From Panorpa germanica (lineage: Eukaryota; Arthropoda; Insecta; Mecoptera; Panorpidae), in NCBI GenBank assembly GCA_963678705.1, contig CAVMBN010000187.1, forward strand, positions 1-64,000: a stretch of DNA of 64,000 bases, read 5' to 3'. Below the pieces are notes generated by a model. The model saw nothing but the letters and a program-made list of their open reading frames with translations. It made no database searches and was not told the DNA's origin. This document shows, piece after piece, positions 24,394-33,779 of the stretch; the stretch's first letter is position 1; each line of letters begins with the position of its first letter. A program made the translations under genes and the position numbers.

Positions 24394-26016
24394 TTAAAAA
24401 CTGGCTACACCATTACTTACTCCAAAAGGTATGCGACGAAATTGGTATAAATTATTGCAAGCCTCGAATGCCGTATACTTTCTTTCTTCTTTCTTTATTA
24501 AAACTTGATGGTAGGCGCTTTTCAAATCAAGGGTACTGAATATATTATATTTAGCAACCTTACCAACAATTTCGTCTATTTTGGGTAGTGGGTAGACGTC
24601 CAAAAGAGTGAATCGATTAATTGTTCTAGAATAATCAATTACCATGCGTTTCTTGTGATGTTCATTAGATGTGACTAAAACTTGTGCTCGCCATGGAGAA
24701 TCACTAGTTTCTATAATTCCTTCCTTGAGCAATTTTTCTATTTCAGCCTTGATAAATTTTTTATCAGCTTCACTATAGCGTCTTGATTTAATAGCTATTG
24801 GCCGACAATCAGGAGTCAAATTAGCGAATAATAATGGGGAAGATATCTTGATGGAAGTTAATCCACAAATATTTAGATCAGATTTGGTCCCTCCAAATTT
24901 TATGCACACCGAGTTATGTTGCTTGAGGAAGTCATTTCCTAATATAATATCGGTACATAATTCTTTCATTACCGATAACTTGATTCCTTTATATATATTC
25001 CCTAGCATTTCTATTTCTACATTACAGTATCCAAATATACTTGACTGTAATGATGTAGAAGCCATGTAGACATTCCCAGTACAAGGGATAACTTTCAGTT
25101 TCCTCTGATTTGCTAAATCCGCATTGATAAAGCTTTCAGAGCTACCAGTATCTATTAAAGCGTCAGTGAGTATACCATCCATCTTAATTGTTGTTATAGC
25201 AGGAGATAACTGTTTACATGTAGCAACAGATGTTATTGCTGATAATCGTTTAGGAGAAGTAGTTTCTCCTTTATATAACGTAGAGGAGGATCGACATACT
25301 TTTGCATAATGCCTTACCTTTCCACATTTTCTACATATGGATTCTTTAGCAGGACAAACGTTTCTGTTGTGCTTAATATTCCCGCAAAAATAACATTTTT
25401 GAGATGCGGCAGCTACTATAACATCATTTTCTGGCATCTGTTTCTTGATGATAATGTTTTCCTGTAAAACAGCATTCGTACTGTGTACAGGAGTATCGTA
25501 AGACTGAGAATGGAGTTGAGCATCTTCCATAGCTCGTGCCTGATCATAGGCAACTTGTAGCGTTAGGGTAGTATTTTCTAGTAACCGTTGTCTAATTGTT
25601 GTTGAAATTACACCATTTATAAAACTGTCTCTTATAAACTCGTCCCTATTGGTCTCCAAAGTTACAGCTTTAAAATTACAATCATTTGCTAGTTGTCTGA
25701 GACTTCTTAAATATTTATCCAGTGTTTCATCTGGTTGTTGCCGTCTCGTGGCTAGTAAGTGTCGAGCGTAAATTTCATTTATTGGTTTTTCATAAATTAG
25801 TCGTAAGGCGTTAATGGCATTTTCATATGTTTTGCAGTCAGCTATATATTCGTATATACTAAAAGAAATATGATTTACCAGGAGTTTCAATGAATCAGGA
25901 TTTTCTACGGTTTCCAGATAATTTTCGAAAGTTTTCAACCAATATATCCATTCTCTTGTTGCAGTATTTGAATTTGGATCTGTTTGAAATTTTTTCGGTT
26001 TTAGAGGATTCGACAT
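24394..26016 (-). CDS. gag-protease-RT N-terminal segment (540 codons), copy 1
   Basis: Begins MSNPLKPKKF, 21 nt after the 5' LTR. Residues ~20-170 look like a retrotransposon gag capsid-type region. Two canonical CX2CX4HX4C nucleic-acid-binding knuckles follow (C208, C211, H216, C221 and C228, C231, H236, C241). The aspartic protease has D289 in LIDTGSS, with the matching IILGNDFL at 357-364. The reverse transcriptase starts near 405, with RMVIDYS at ~457-463, motif A FSTLDLKSAYHQ (catalytic D497) and RRIPFGVSNGVASF up to the stop. The product would end just before RT motif C, so gag and protease could still be made but RT could not. No -1 frameshift site separates gag from pol, so the ancestral element used one fused polyprotein. 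Confidence 0.9.
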   Translation of the reverse strand: MSNPLKPKKFQTDPNSNTATREWIYWLKTFENYLETVENPDSLKLLVNHISFSIYEYIADCKTYENAINALRLIYEKPINEIYARHLLATRRQQPDETLDKYLRSLRQLANDCNFKAVTLETNRDEFIRDSFINGVISTTIRQRLLENTTLTLQVAYDQARAMEDAQLHSQSYDTPVHSTNAVLQENIIIKKQMPENDVIVAAASQKCYFCGNIKHNRNVCPAKESICRKCGKVRHYAKVCRSSSTLYKGETTSPKRLSAITSVATCKQLSPAITTIKMDGILTDALIDTGSSESFINADLANQRKLKVIPCTGNVYMASTSLQSSIFGYCNVEIEMLGNIYKGIKLSVMKELCTDIILGNDFLKQHNSVCIKFGGTKSDLNICGLTSIKISSPLLFANLTPDCRPIAIKSRRYSEADKKFIKAEIEKLLKEGIIETSDSPWRAQVLVTSNEHHKKRMVIDYSRTINRFTLLDVYPLPKIDEIVGKVAKYNIFSTLDLKSAYHQVLIKKEERKYTAFEACNNLYQFRRIPFGVSNGVASF

Positions 26017-26019
26017 TTG

Positions 26020-26036
26020 AATTATATCTGATTAAA
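26020..26036 (-). promoter_or_regulatory. Putative self-priming primer-binding site, copy 1
   Basis: One nucleotide after the 5' LTR the sense strand reads TTTAATCAGATATAATT. This is a perfect 17-nt reverse complement of AATTATATCTGATTAAA inside the LTR (26072-26088, LTR nt 125-141). No TGG-starting tRNA complement is seen. In Tf1-type elements the mRNA 5' end folds back on such a site and primes minus-strand synthesis. The complementarity is observed and the mechanism is inferred. Confidence 0.68.
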
Positions 26037-26037
26037 A

Positions 26038-26212
26038 TGTAATAATAATACTCAAGATTCACTCTTTAAGATTTAATCAGATATAATTAGACTAGTGATA
26101 TTTTGTTTTTGTATCATAATAATGAAATCTAATACTACTAGATTTCAGACATACTACTAGAATCATTACATTAATACTACTAGATTTCAGACATACTACT
26201 AGAATCATTACA
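26038..26212 (-). repeat. 5' LTR, copy 1 (175 bp)
   Basis: On the sense strand it begins TGTAATGATTC and ends TTATTACA. The first ~84 nt are a 42-bp tandem duplication in which TCTAGTAGTAT-like motifs occur four times, a possible promoter or enhancer element. A TATTATGATA stretch lies about 32 nt upstream of AATTATATCTG, a plausible TATA-like box if transcription starts there. The LTR is much shorter than typical for gypsy elements. Confidence 0.93.
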
Positions 26213-26217
26213 GGCCC
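26213..26217. repeat. Target-site duplication GGCCC, right (copy 1)
   Basis: GGCCC follows the LTR and then continues CATTAC as in empty units. Confidence 0.93.
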
Positions 26218-26414
26218 CATTACAGATCGCTGAGGACAACCTTTAGATAGTTGCCTTTTCATGGAACGGTAATCGGTTTGTAAAATAATGTTCGACAATG
26301 AAAATAGTTCTCCATAGCGCAGTAGACGTACCTATAGGTTTTTGCCGGTCTAATTTTTTGAAGGTCACTTGGCCACCGGACATCAACAAAGGCACACTGA
26401 ATTTCTATAAATAT
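26213..26414 (-). pseudogene. R1-clade reverse transcriptase remnant, 5' part, split by LTR element (copy 1)
   Basis: The remnant continues beyond the LTR element with motif B (KGCPQRSVMGP) and back to the motif A piece ending near 26414. It begins with the right-hand GGCCC target duplicate. Confidence 0.76.
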
Positions 26415-27087
26415 CTCATATACATACTTGTACTTATGCCTACTTACTTACCATTTGTTTGTTACCATTGAATGTTCATGAACGATCAATCACTATTTCC
26501 AAGAAAACCGCATATATTGTTCACTTAATCACTTATAACAATTAATACACTCTCATTATTATTTAAAACACGCATTTATATAAACTAATTCTTGTGTTTT
26601 AATATTATTTATAGTTAATGTTATTCGACTTACTTGATAGTGGGCGGCAACCTTTTGTCTTCCGTATATTTGTAGTGTTTATATGAGGTCTTCCTTATAT
26701 ATCTCTACAGATTTCTTGAATTTTAAACCACTTGATGTTTTAGCACTAACACTAACCTAATTATTATCACTTTTTTTGTCTATCGCACTTATTAATGTCT
26801 TATATCAAACATCAAAGTTACAAATTTGAGGTTATATTTATAAGACCGCGTGTACGCGTAATGAAAAATTCGTTTTTAACACTGGTTTCCAACTGTCAAA
26901 CTTTTGTAAAAACACTTTGTTTAGGGTAAATTAACACAAATTTAGAACAAACTTAAATACTTTTCGTTTGAAAAAGTATTCATATAATTTATTTAATTTT
27001 TTTCCATAATTAATTTCTCACTTTTAATCACTTTTTTCACCTAAAGTAGCAGGAGCCGATCACACACATAGTAGATAGGAACCACTT

Positions 27088-28000
27088 GTGTTGCAAATCA
27101 ATATTAACGTCCTTGTAAACCAATACGTAGGTCTTCCTTTTTGTATTAAGTCCCATCTGTCTTGCCAGAGCTTATGCATATATGCATTCATCTCTTTGGC
27201 AATATATTTGGTATCGTCTCTAGACTTTTATCCAACAGCCGCATTAACTTTAAATCCTCAAAATTTGTCGCATTAATTTTAAATCATCAAAATTTGATTT
27301 TTTCAGTTCTAGCGTAATTTGTACTTGAGTAAGTGCATGAGTGATTTTTAAATCTAAAGGAATTGTCCCCAATATCACTTGCACCACTTCTGTAGATACA
27401 GTTCTGCAACAACGCGTCATCGTCAATAACATAGTTCTTTGCATAAAAGATCTGGAAAATTGATTCTGTAATACCATGCCAAAGCACAATACACAACTAT
27501 TAGCATAAATGCCCCCTTGTATAGTGTCGGCATAGTTGCCGAGTTTAAGCTTCATTCCGTCCTTGTGACACGCGCAAGGTGTGTTACAAGTTTATCATTC
27601 GTTGTTACTGTATTTGTTTCGTAGCTTTGTAGCTTCAAGAAACTACAGATTTTATATATAGCAGGTCGAGAACGGCTTTCTAGGGTTTCTGTACTATTTG
27701 CACCGATAAGGATCACATTATCGTTGGCAAAACATATGTCTACACAACCTTTCGAGTGAGAAACACAGTTCTCGTCGAATACCATGTTCCAGAGCTCAGG
27801 CCCCATTACAGATCGCTGAGGACAACCTTTAGATAGTTGCCTTTTCATGGAACGGTAATCGGTTTGTAAAATAATGTTCGACAATAAAAATAGTTTTCCA
27901 TAGCGCAGTAGACGTACCTATAGGTTTTTGCCGGTCTAATTCTTTGAAGGTCACTTGGCCACCGGACATCAACAAAGGCACACTGAATTTCTATAAACAT
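27088..28000 (-). pseudogene. R1-clade reverse transcriptase remnant, normal unit of duplicated block, copy 1
   Basis: Frames are 27552-27884 and 27250-27555. Private changes around 27441-27485 are absent from its duplicate at 33780, so they arose after the 6.7-kb duplication or were removed there by conversion. Confidence 0.75.
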
Positions 28001-28747
28001 CTCATATACATACTTGTACTTATGCCTACTTACTTACCATTTGTTTGTTACCATTGAATGTTCTTGAACGATCAATCACTATTTCCAAGAAAACCGCATA
28101 TATTGTTCACTTTATCACTTATAACAATTAATACACTCTCATTATTATTTAAAACACGCATTTATATAAACTAATTCTTGTGTTTTAATATTCTTTATAG
28201 TTAATGTTATTCGACTTACTTGATAGTGGGCGGCAACCTTTTGTCTTCCGTATATTTGTAGTGTTTATATGAAGTCTTCCTTATATATCTCTACAGATTT
28301 CTTGAATTTTAAATCACTTGATGTTTTAGCACTAACACTAACCTAATTATTATCACTTTTTTTGTCTATCGCACTTATTAATGTTTTATATCAAACATCA
28401 AAGTTACAAATTTGAGGTTATGTTTATAAGACCGCGTGTACGCGTAATGAAAAATTCGTTTTTAACACTGGTTTCCAACTGTCAAACTTTTGTAAAAACA
28501 CTTTGTTTAGGGTAAATTAACACAAATTTAAAACAAACTTAAATACTTTTCGTTTGAAAAAATATTCATATAATTTATTTAATTTTTTTCCATAATTAAT
28601 TTCTCACTTTTAATCACTTTTTTCACCTAAAGTAGCAGGAGCTGATCACACACATAGTAGATAGGAACCACTTGTATTGCAAAGCAATATTAACGTCCTT
28701 GTAAACCAATACGTAGGTCTTCCTTTTTGTATTAAGTCCCATCTGTC

Positions 28748-28749
28748 TA
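28748..28749. other. 456-bp deletion junction inside satellite unit (copy 2)
   Basis: This has the same junction sequence as at 22056/22057, inherited through the 6,692-bp duplication. Confidence 0.88.
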
Positions 28750-28923
28750 GCTTGTAGCTTCAAGAAACTACAGATTTTATATATAGCAGGTCGAGAACGG
28801 CTTTCTAGGGTTTCTGTACTATTTGCACCGATAAGGATCACATTATCGTTGGTAAAACATATGTCTACACAACCTTTCGAGTGAGAAACACAGTTCTCGT
28901 CGAATACCATGTTCCAGAGCTCA

Positions 28924-28928
28924 GGCCC
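28924..28928. repeat. Target-site duplication GGCCC, left (copy 2)
   Basis: Same as in copy 1. Confidence 0.92.
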
Positions 28929-29103
28929 TGTAATAATAATACTCAAGATTCACTCTTTAAGATTTAATCAGATATAATTAGACTAGTGATATTTTGTTTT
29001 TGTATCATAATAATGAAATCTAATACTACTAGATTTCAGACGTACTACTAGAATCATTACATTAATACTACTAGATTTCAGACATACTACTAGAATCATT
29101 ACA
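28929..29103 (-). repeat. 3' LTR, copy 2 (175 bp)
   Basis: Identical to the copy 1 3' LTR, including the single base that distinguishes it from the 5' LTR. Confidence 0.93.
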
Positions 29104-29117
29104 TTCTTCCAGCCTCT
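29104..29117 (-). promoter_or_regulatory. Polypurine tract, copy 2
   Basis: Identical to copy 1. Confidence 0.75.
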
Positions 29118-29627
29118 TTAGTGTTTTACGTAGTCTGCAAGATGGGGCGGTGGACGTCTGTTTCGCTCGGGAGGTTTCTTTACAATAGGTATGTCATCGT
29201 TAGAAGGATTGGTAACAGGTTCTTGTCTAAAATCTTCTATCGGTGTAATTTCTGGTGGGTGTAGCGTTATACTTCCTTCGTCTTCTTCATCAGACACTTG
29301 AAGATTAGATTTTTCTGACAATATGTCGCTTCCTCGAGGAGCCAAATGGCGAACTGATATTGTACTCTCTCTTCCATTTGCTAATTTAACATGAGCATAT
29401 TCTGAATTAGCTTCAATTAATTCTACTTCTTCTACCAATGGATCATATTTGCTGTTTCGCACCATCTTTTTCATTAGAACAGTGCCTGGAGTAGTTAGCC
29501 ATGTCGGTATAGAAATACCACTTAACGATTTACGTTGATGAGTAAACATACGTTCGTGTGGAGATGCATTGGTAGCAGTACATAATAGAGATCGTATGGA
29601 ATGTAAAGCTGTGTTGAGTACTGTTTC
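29118..29627 (-). CDS. Integrase C-terminal segment, copy 2
   Basis: Identical to the copy 1 segment. It ends 14 nt before the 3' LTR. Confidence 0.85.
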   Translation of the reverse strand, partial: ETVLNTALHSIRSLLCTATNASPHERMFTHQRKSLSGISIPTWLTTPGTVLMKKMVRNSKYDPLVEEVELIEANSEYAHVKLANGRESTISVRHLAPRGSDILSEKSNLQVSDEEDEGSITLHPPEITPIEDFRQEPVTNPSNDDIPIVKKPPERNRRPPPHLADYVKH

Positions 29628-31085
29628 TTATTGCGTAATTGGCGTATCTGTCGATTTTAACAATAATGTCACCGCTTTCCAAATAATGCCATTATATCGT
29701 TCAACTTGTCCATTCCCTTGAGGGTTGTAGGGAGTAGAATTGCAAGTAGCAATTCCTCTGGCATGTAAGTAGACTTTTAAATTCTGTGACATGAATGAAG
29801 ATCCTTTATCTGAATGTATAAAGGAAGGCATGCCAAAGATATCAAATACGTTTTGAAGGCATTTCTTCACAGTAGATGACGTCATATCAGAACATGGAAA
29901 AGCAAAGGGAAATCTAGAATATTCGTCTATAATTGTTAGCATGTATTTGTTTCTTGTAGCTGATGGTATTGGCCCTTCAAAGTCTATGCTTAGTCGTTCG
30001 AAAGGGGAAGTAGCTTTAATAAGTTTCCCTGAATCATTTTTATGAAATCTGGGTTTCAGTTCTGCACATACTTTACATGAAGCTGTAATTTTTTTAATTT
30101 CCTCTACAGAGTAAGGTAGATTTCGGCATCGTATGTAATGCGCCATCCTTGTAACTCCAGGATGACATAGATTTTCATGTAGATTGATTAGTGTATCGTT
30201 TGGTGTAGTAGTACCACAGTACCTTGAGAAATTTTGATATCCTGAGGTAAAGCCACATATTCTGGAAAAAATATCAGCTGCTAGATTATCTTTTCCTGGA
30301 CGGTAAATTATTTCGTAGTTGTAACATGATAACTCAAGTCGCCATCTCATTATTTTGTCATTTTTAATTTTACCAGCCCTTTTATTATTAAACATAAATG
30401 ATACTGACTTTTGGTCAGTAACTAATTGAAATCGATTTCCTATAAGATAATGTCTCCATTTCCTTAATGATTCAACGATAGCATATGCTTCTTTTTCAAT
30501 TGCTGAATGTCTTCTCTCACTTGCTGACAATGTTCTTGAGAAGAAAGCAATTGGTCTTCCAGACTGGTTTAGTGTAGCAGCGATAGCTTTATCAGAAGCG
30601 TCAGTTTCTACAACAAAGGGAACGTTATCTTCTATAGCCATCACTAAAGAGTTCCTAACATCATTTTTCAAATTTTCGAAAGCTTCTTTTAGGTCAGGAG
30701 TCATTGGGAAGGATTTATTTTGTACTAGTGGCTGAATTTTCTTTGAAAAATTAGGTATCCACTTAGAGTAATATGCAAATAATCCAATAATCCTACGTAA
30801 AGATGCTATATCTAAAGGAGGTTGTAACTTTTCTAAGGGTTTAAGTCGATCAGAATCCGGTTTAATCGTTTTGTTTGTTATAGTATATCCTAATAGATTG
30901 ATTGTAGTTACGGAGTAAGTACATTTCTCTTCATTTAATGTTATGCCAAATTTCTTTGCTGCATTAAGAAATTTCTGTAAATTTTTATCATGTTCTTCCT
31001 GAGTATGTCCACAAACAGTTACATCGTCAATGTTAGCGTAAGTATCTTTAAGATGTTCTGTTTGTATTATCTTATCAATAGTTCT
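29628..31085 (-). CDS. RT C-terminal part, RNase H and integrase core segment, copy 2
   Basis: The encoded protein appears identical to the copy 1 segment, including NIDD at RT motif C and the intact DD35E triad. Confidence 0.88.
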   Translation of the reverse strand, partial: RTIDKIIQTEHLKDTYANIDDVTVCGHTQEEHDKNLQKFLNAAKKFGITLNEEKCTYSVTTINLLGYTITNKTIKPDSDRLKPLEKLQPPLDIASLRRIIGLFAYYSKWIPNFSKKIQPLVQNKSFPMTPDLKEAFENLKNDVRNSLVMAIEDNVPFVVETDASDKAIAATLNQSGRPIAFFSRTLSASERRHSAIEKEAYAIVESLRKWRHYLIGNRFQLVTDQKSVSFMFNNKRAGKIKNDKIMRWRLELSCYNYEIIYRPGKDNLAADIFSRICGFTSGYQNFSRYCGTTTPNDTLINLHENLCHPGVTRMAHYIRCRNLPYSVEEIKKITASCKVCAELKPRFHKNDSGKLIKATSPFERLSIDFEGPIPSATRNKYMLTIIDEYSRFPFAFPCSDMTSSTVKKCLQNVFDIFGMPSFIHSDKGSSFMSQNLKVYLHARGIATCNSTPYNPQGNGQVERYNGIIWKAVTLLLKSTDTPITQ

Positions 31086-32708
31086 TTAAAAACTGGCTAC
31101 ACCATTACTTACTCCAAAAGGTATGCGACGAAATTGGTATAAATTATTGCAAGCCTCGAATGCCGTATACTTTCTTTCTTCTTTCTTTATTAAAACTTGA
31201 TGGTAGGCGCTTTTCAAATCAAGGGTACTGAATATATTATATTTAGCAACCTTACCAACAATTTCGTCTATTTTGGGTAGTGGGTAGACGTCCAAAAGAG
31301 TGAATCGATTAATTGTTCTAGAATAATCAATTACCATGCGTTTCTTGTGATGTTCATTAGATGTGACTAAAACTTGTGCTCGCCATGGAGAATCACTAGT
31401 TTCTATAATTCCTTCCTTGAGCAATTTTTCTATTTCAGCCTTGATAAATTTCTTATCAGCTTCACTATAGCGTCTTGATTTAATAGCTATTGGCCGACAA
31501 TCAGGAGTCAAATTAGCGAATAATAATGGGGAAGATATCTTGATGGAAGTTAATCCACAAATATTTAGATCAGATTTGGTCCCTCCAAATTTTATGCACA
31601 CCGAGTAATGTTGCTTGAGGAAGTCATTTCCTAATATAATATCGGTACATAATTCTTTCATTACCGATAACTTGATTCCTTTATATATATTCCCTAGCAT
31701 TTCTATTTCTACATTACAGTATCCAAATATACTTGACTGTAATGATGTAGAAGCCATGTAGACATTCCCAGTACAAGGGATAACTTTCAGTTTCCTCTGA
31801 TTTGCTAAATCCGCATTGATAAAGCTTTCAGAGCTACCAGTATCTATTAAAGCGTCAGTGAGTATACCATCCATCTTAATTGTTGTTATAGCAGGAGATA
31901 ACTGTTTACATGTAGCAACAGATGTTATTGCTGATAATCGTTTAGGAGAAGTAGTTTCTCCTTTATATAACGTAGAGGAGGATCGACATACTTTTGCATA
32001 ATGCCTTACCTTTCCACATTTTCTACATATGGATTCTTTAGCAGGACAAACGTTTCTGTTGTGCTTAATATTCCCGCAAAAATAACATTTTTGAGATGCG
32101 GCAGCTACTATAACATCATTTTCTGGCATCTGTTTCTTGATGATAATGTTTTCCTGTAAAACAGCATTCGTACTGTGTACAGGAGTATCGTAAGACTGAG
32201 AATGGAGTTGAGCATCTTCCATAGCTCGTGCCTGATCATAGGCAACTTGTAGCGTTAGGGTAGTATTTTCTAGTAACCGTTGTCTAATTGTTGTTGAAAT
32301 TACACCATTTATAAAACTGTCTCTTATAAACTCGTCCCTATTGGTCTCCAAAGTTACAGCTTTAAAATTACAATCATTTGCTAGTTGTCTGAGACTTCTT
32401 AAATATTTATCCAGTGTTTCATCTGGTTGTTGCCGTCTCGTGGCTAGTAAGTGTCGAGCGTAAATTTCATTTATTGGTTTTTCATAAATTAGTCGTAAGG
32501 CGTTAATGGCATTTTCATATGTTTTGCAGTCAGCTATATATTCGTATATACTAAAAGAAATATGATTTACCAGGAGTTTCAATGAATCAGGATTTTCTAC
32601 GGTTTCCAGATAATTTTCGAAAGTTTTTAACCAATATATCCATTCTCTTGTTGCAGTATTTGAATTTGGATCTGTTTGAAATTTTTTCGGTTTTAGAGGA
32701 TTCGACAT
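31086..32708 (-). CDS. gag-protease-RT N-terminal segment (540 codons), copy 2
   Basis: Identical in layout to the copy 1 segment: two CCHC knuckles, DTGSS protease, RT to motif B. It differs at residue 368 (QHYSV instead of QHNSV). Confidence 0.9.
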   Translation of the reverse strand: MSNPLKPKKFQTDPNSNTATREWIYWLKTFENYLETVENPDSLKLLVNHISFSIYEYIADCKTYENAINALRLIYEKPINEIYARHLLATRRQQPDETLDKYLRSLRQLANDCNFKAVTLETNRDEFIRDSFINGVISTTIRQRLLENTTLTLQVAYDQARAMEDAQLHSQSYDTPVHSTNAVLQENIIIKKQMPENDVIVAAASQKCYFCGNIKHNRNVCPAKESICRKCGKVRHYAKVCRSSSTLYKGETTSPKRLSAITSVATCKQLSPAITTIKMDGILTDALIDTGSSESFINADLANQRKLKVIPCTGNVYMASTSLQSSIFGYCNVEIEMLGNIYKGIKLSVMKELCTDIILGNDFLKQHYSVCIKFGGTKSDLNICGLTSIKISSPLLFANLTPDCRPIAIKSRRYSEADKKFIKAEIEKLLKEGIIETSDSPWRAQVLVTSNEHHKKRMVIDYSRTINRFTLLDVYPLPKIDEIVGKVAKYNIFSTLDLKSAYHQVLIKKEERKYTAFEACNNLYQFRRIPFGVSNGVASF

Positions 32709-32711
32709 TTG

Positions 32712-32728
32712 AATTATATCTGATTAAA
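32712..32728 (-). promoter_or_regulatory. Putative self-priming primer-binding site, copy 2
   Basis: Identical to copy 1. The matching LTR segment lies at 32764-32780. Confidence 0.68.
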
Positions 32729-32729
32729 A

Positions 32730-32904
32730 TGTAATAATAATACTCAAGATTCACTCTTTAAGATTTAATCAGATATAATTAGACTAGTGATATTTTGTTT
32801 TTGTATCATAATAATGAAATCTAATACTACTAGATTTCAGACATACTACTAGAATCATTACATTAATACTACTAGATTTCAGACATACTACTAGAATCAT
32901 TACA
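32730..32904 (-). repeat. 5' LTR, copy 2 (175 bp)
   Basis: Identical to the copy 1 5' LTR. Confidence 0.93.
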
Positions 32905-32909
32905 GGCCC
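32905..32909. repeat. Target-site duplication GGCCC, right (copy 2)
   Basis: Same as in copy 1. Confidence 0.92.
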
Positions 32910-33106
32910 CATTACAGATCGCTGAGGACAACCTTTAGATAGTTGCCTTTTCATGGAACGGTAATCGGTTTGTAAAATAATGTTCGACAATGAAAATAGT
33001 TCTCCATAGCGCAGTAGACGTACCTATAGGTTTTTGCCGGTCTAATTTTTTGAAGGTCACTTGGCCACCGGACATCAACAAAGGCACACTGAATTTCTAT
33101 AAATAT
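32905..33106 (-). pseudogene. R1-clade reverse transcriptase remnant, 5' part, split by LTR element (copy 2)
   Basis: This duplicates 26213-26414. It resumes with GGCCC at 32905-32909 and runs through motif B to the motif A piece. Confidence 0.76.
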
Positions 33107-33779
33107 CTCATATACATACTTGTACTTATGCCTACTTACTTACCATTTGTTTGTTACCATTGAATGTTCATGAACGATCAATCACTATTTCCAAGAAAAC
33201 CGCATATATTGTTCACTTAATCAATTATAACAATTAATACACTCTCATTATTATTTAAAACACGCATTTATATAAACTAATTCTTGTGTTTTAAAATTAT
33301 TTATAGGTAATGTTATTCGACTTACTTGATAGTGGGCGGCAACCTTTTGTCTTCCGTATATTTGTAGTGTTTATATGAGGTCTTCCTTATATATCTCTAC
33401 AGATTTCTTGAATTTTAAACCACTTGATGTTTTAGCACTAACACTAACCTAATTATTATCACTTTTTTTGTCTATCGCACTTATTAATGTCTTATATCAA
33501 ACATCAAAGTTACAAATTTGAGGTTATATTTATAAGACCGCGTGTACGCGTAATGAAAAATTCGTTTTTAACACTGGTTTCCAACTGTCAAACTTTTGTA
33601 AAAACACTTTGTTTAGGGTAAATTAACACAAATTTAGAACAAACTTAAATACTTTTCGTTTGAAAAAGTATTCATATAATTTATTTAATTTTTTTCCATA
33701 ATTAATTTCTCACTTTTAATCACTTTTTTCACCTAAAGTAGCAGGAGCCGATCACACACATAGTAGATAGGAACCACTT

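Larger units (their letters stand above)
22426..26016 (-). pseudogene. gag-pol polyprotein gene, copy 1, interrupted by two in-frame TAA codons
   Basis: A single frame of 1,196 codons runs from ATG at 26014-26016 to TAA at 22426-22428 without any frameshift. It is interrupted only by TAA at 24394-24396 (codon 541) and 22936-22938 (codon 1027). Domains in order: gag (~1-200), two CCHC knuckles (208-241), protease DTGSS (289-293), RT (~405-660), RNase H (~690-815), integrase (~840-1110) and an acidic, proline-rich tail. All other catalytic residues I looked for are present. The first stop lies inside the RT between motifs B and C and the second inside the integrase after the DDE core, so neither looks like a programmed readthrough site. 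Both are shared with copy 2. Confidence 0.92.
22237..26212 (-). mobile_element. Ty3/gypsy-like LTR retrotransposon, copy 1, 3,976 bp
   Basis: The element has 175-bp LTRs that begin TGTAAT and end ATTACA, one gag-pol frame, and a 5-bp GGCCC target duplication. It sits in the motif B region of the satellite's RT remnant. Gene order is gag, protease, reverse transcriptase, RNase H, integrase, which is the Ty3/gypsy order. There is no env. The leader between 5' LTR and gag ATG is only 21 nt, and only 14 nt separate the pol stop from the 3' LTR, so the element is unusually compact. Two TAA codons interrupt gag-pol, so it is probably not autonomous as it stands. The LTRs differ at one base (22350 versus 26151), so the insertion is young. 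I cannot assign a named lineage. The lack of a chromodomain and the short LTRs are the main clues. Confidence 0.95.
21775..28466. repeat. 6,692-bp tandem segmental duplication, copy 1
   Basis: Everything here recurs 6,692 bp downstream. The block equals one normal unit (1,586 bp), one unit shortened by 456 bp (1,130 bp) and a 3,976-bp LTR retrotransposon. Copy-specific variants fix the breakpoint interval: a T near 21774 is not shared with the later copy, but the A near 21870 is. The exact edge lies in about 21775-21869. The spacers 26415-27087 and 28001-28673 are of the usual kind. Confidence 0.9.
28674..28928 (-). pseudogene. R1-clade reverse transcriptase remnant, 3' part, split by LTR element (copy 2)
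   Basis: This duplicates 21982-22236, including the 456-bp deletion (junction 28748/28749) and the left GGCCC target duplicate (28924-28928). Confidence 0.78.
29118..32708 (-). pseudogene. gag-pol polyprotein gene, copy 2, interrupted by two in-frame TAA codons
   Basis: Same architecture as copy 1, with stops at 31086-31088 and 29628-29630. One amino-acid difference, Asn368 to Tyr, lies downstream of the protease ILGNDFL motif. Because the stops are shared, they predate the segmental duplication. Confidence 0.92.
28929..32904 (-). mobile_element. Ty3/gypsy-like LTR retrotransposon, copy 2, 3,976 bp
   Basis: Same length, target site, LTR difference and stops as copy 1, at an offset of exactly 6,692 bp. 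It was therefore copied with the satellite and not inserted independently. Three substitutions were seen: one missense (Asn to Tyr at codon 368, near 31606) and two synonymous ones (near 31449 and 32626). Confidence 0.95.

Noticed and set aside
24394-24396. Programmed stop-codon readthrough between gag and pol
   Set aside because: The stop lies within the reverse transcriptase domain, not at a gag-pol boundary, so it is more likely a disabling mutation.
24848-25309. Plus-strand ORFs inside the LTR element
   Set aside because: Antisense to gag-pol. One is lost in copy 2 by a single substitution.
26017-26037. Conventional tRNA primer-binding site
   Set aside because: The leader has no TGG or similar start complementary to a tRNA 3' CCA end. 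The LTR complement explains the sequence better.
28929-32904. Second independent transposition of the LTR element
   Set aside because: Identical target site, flanking deletion and private LTR difference show it is a duplicate of the first.
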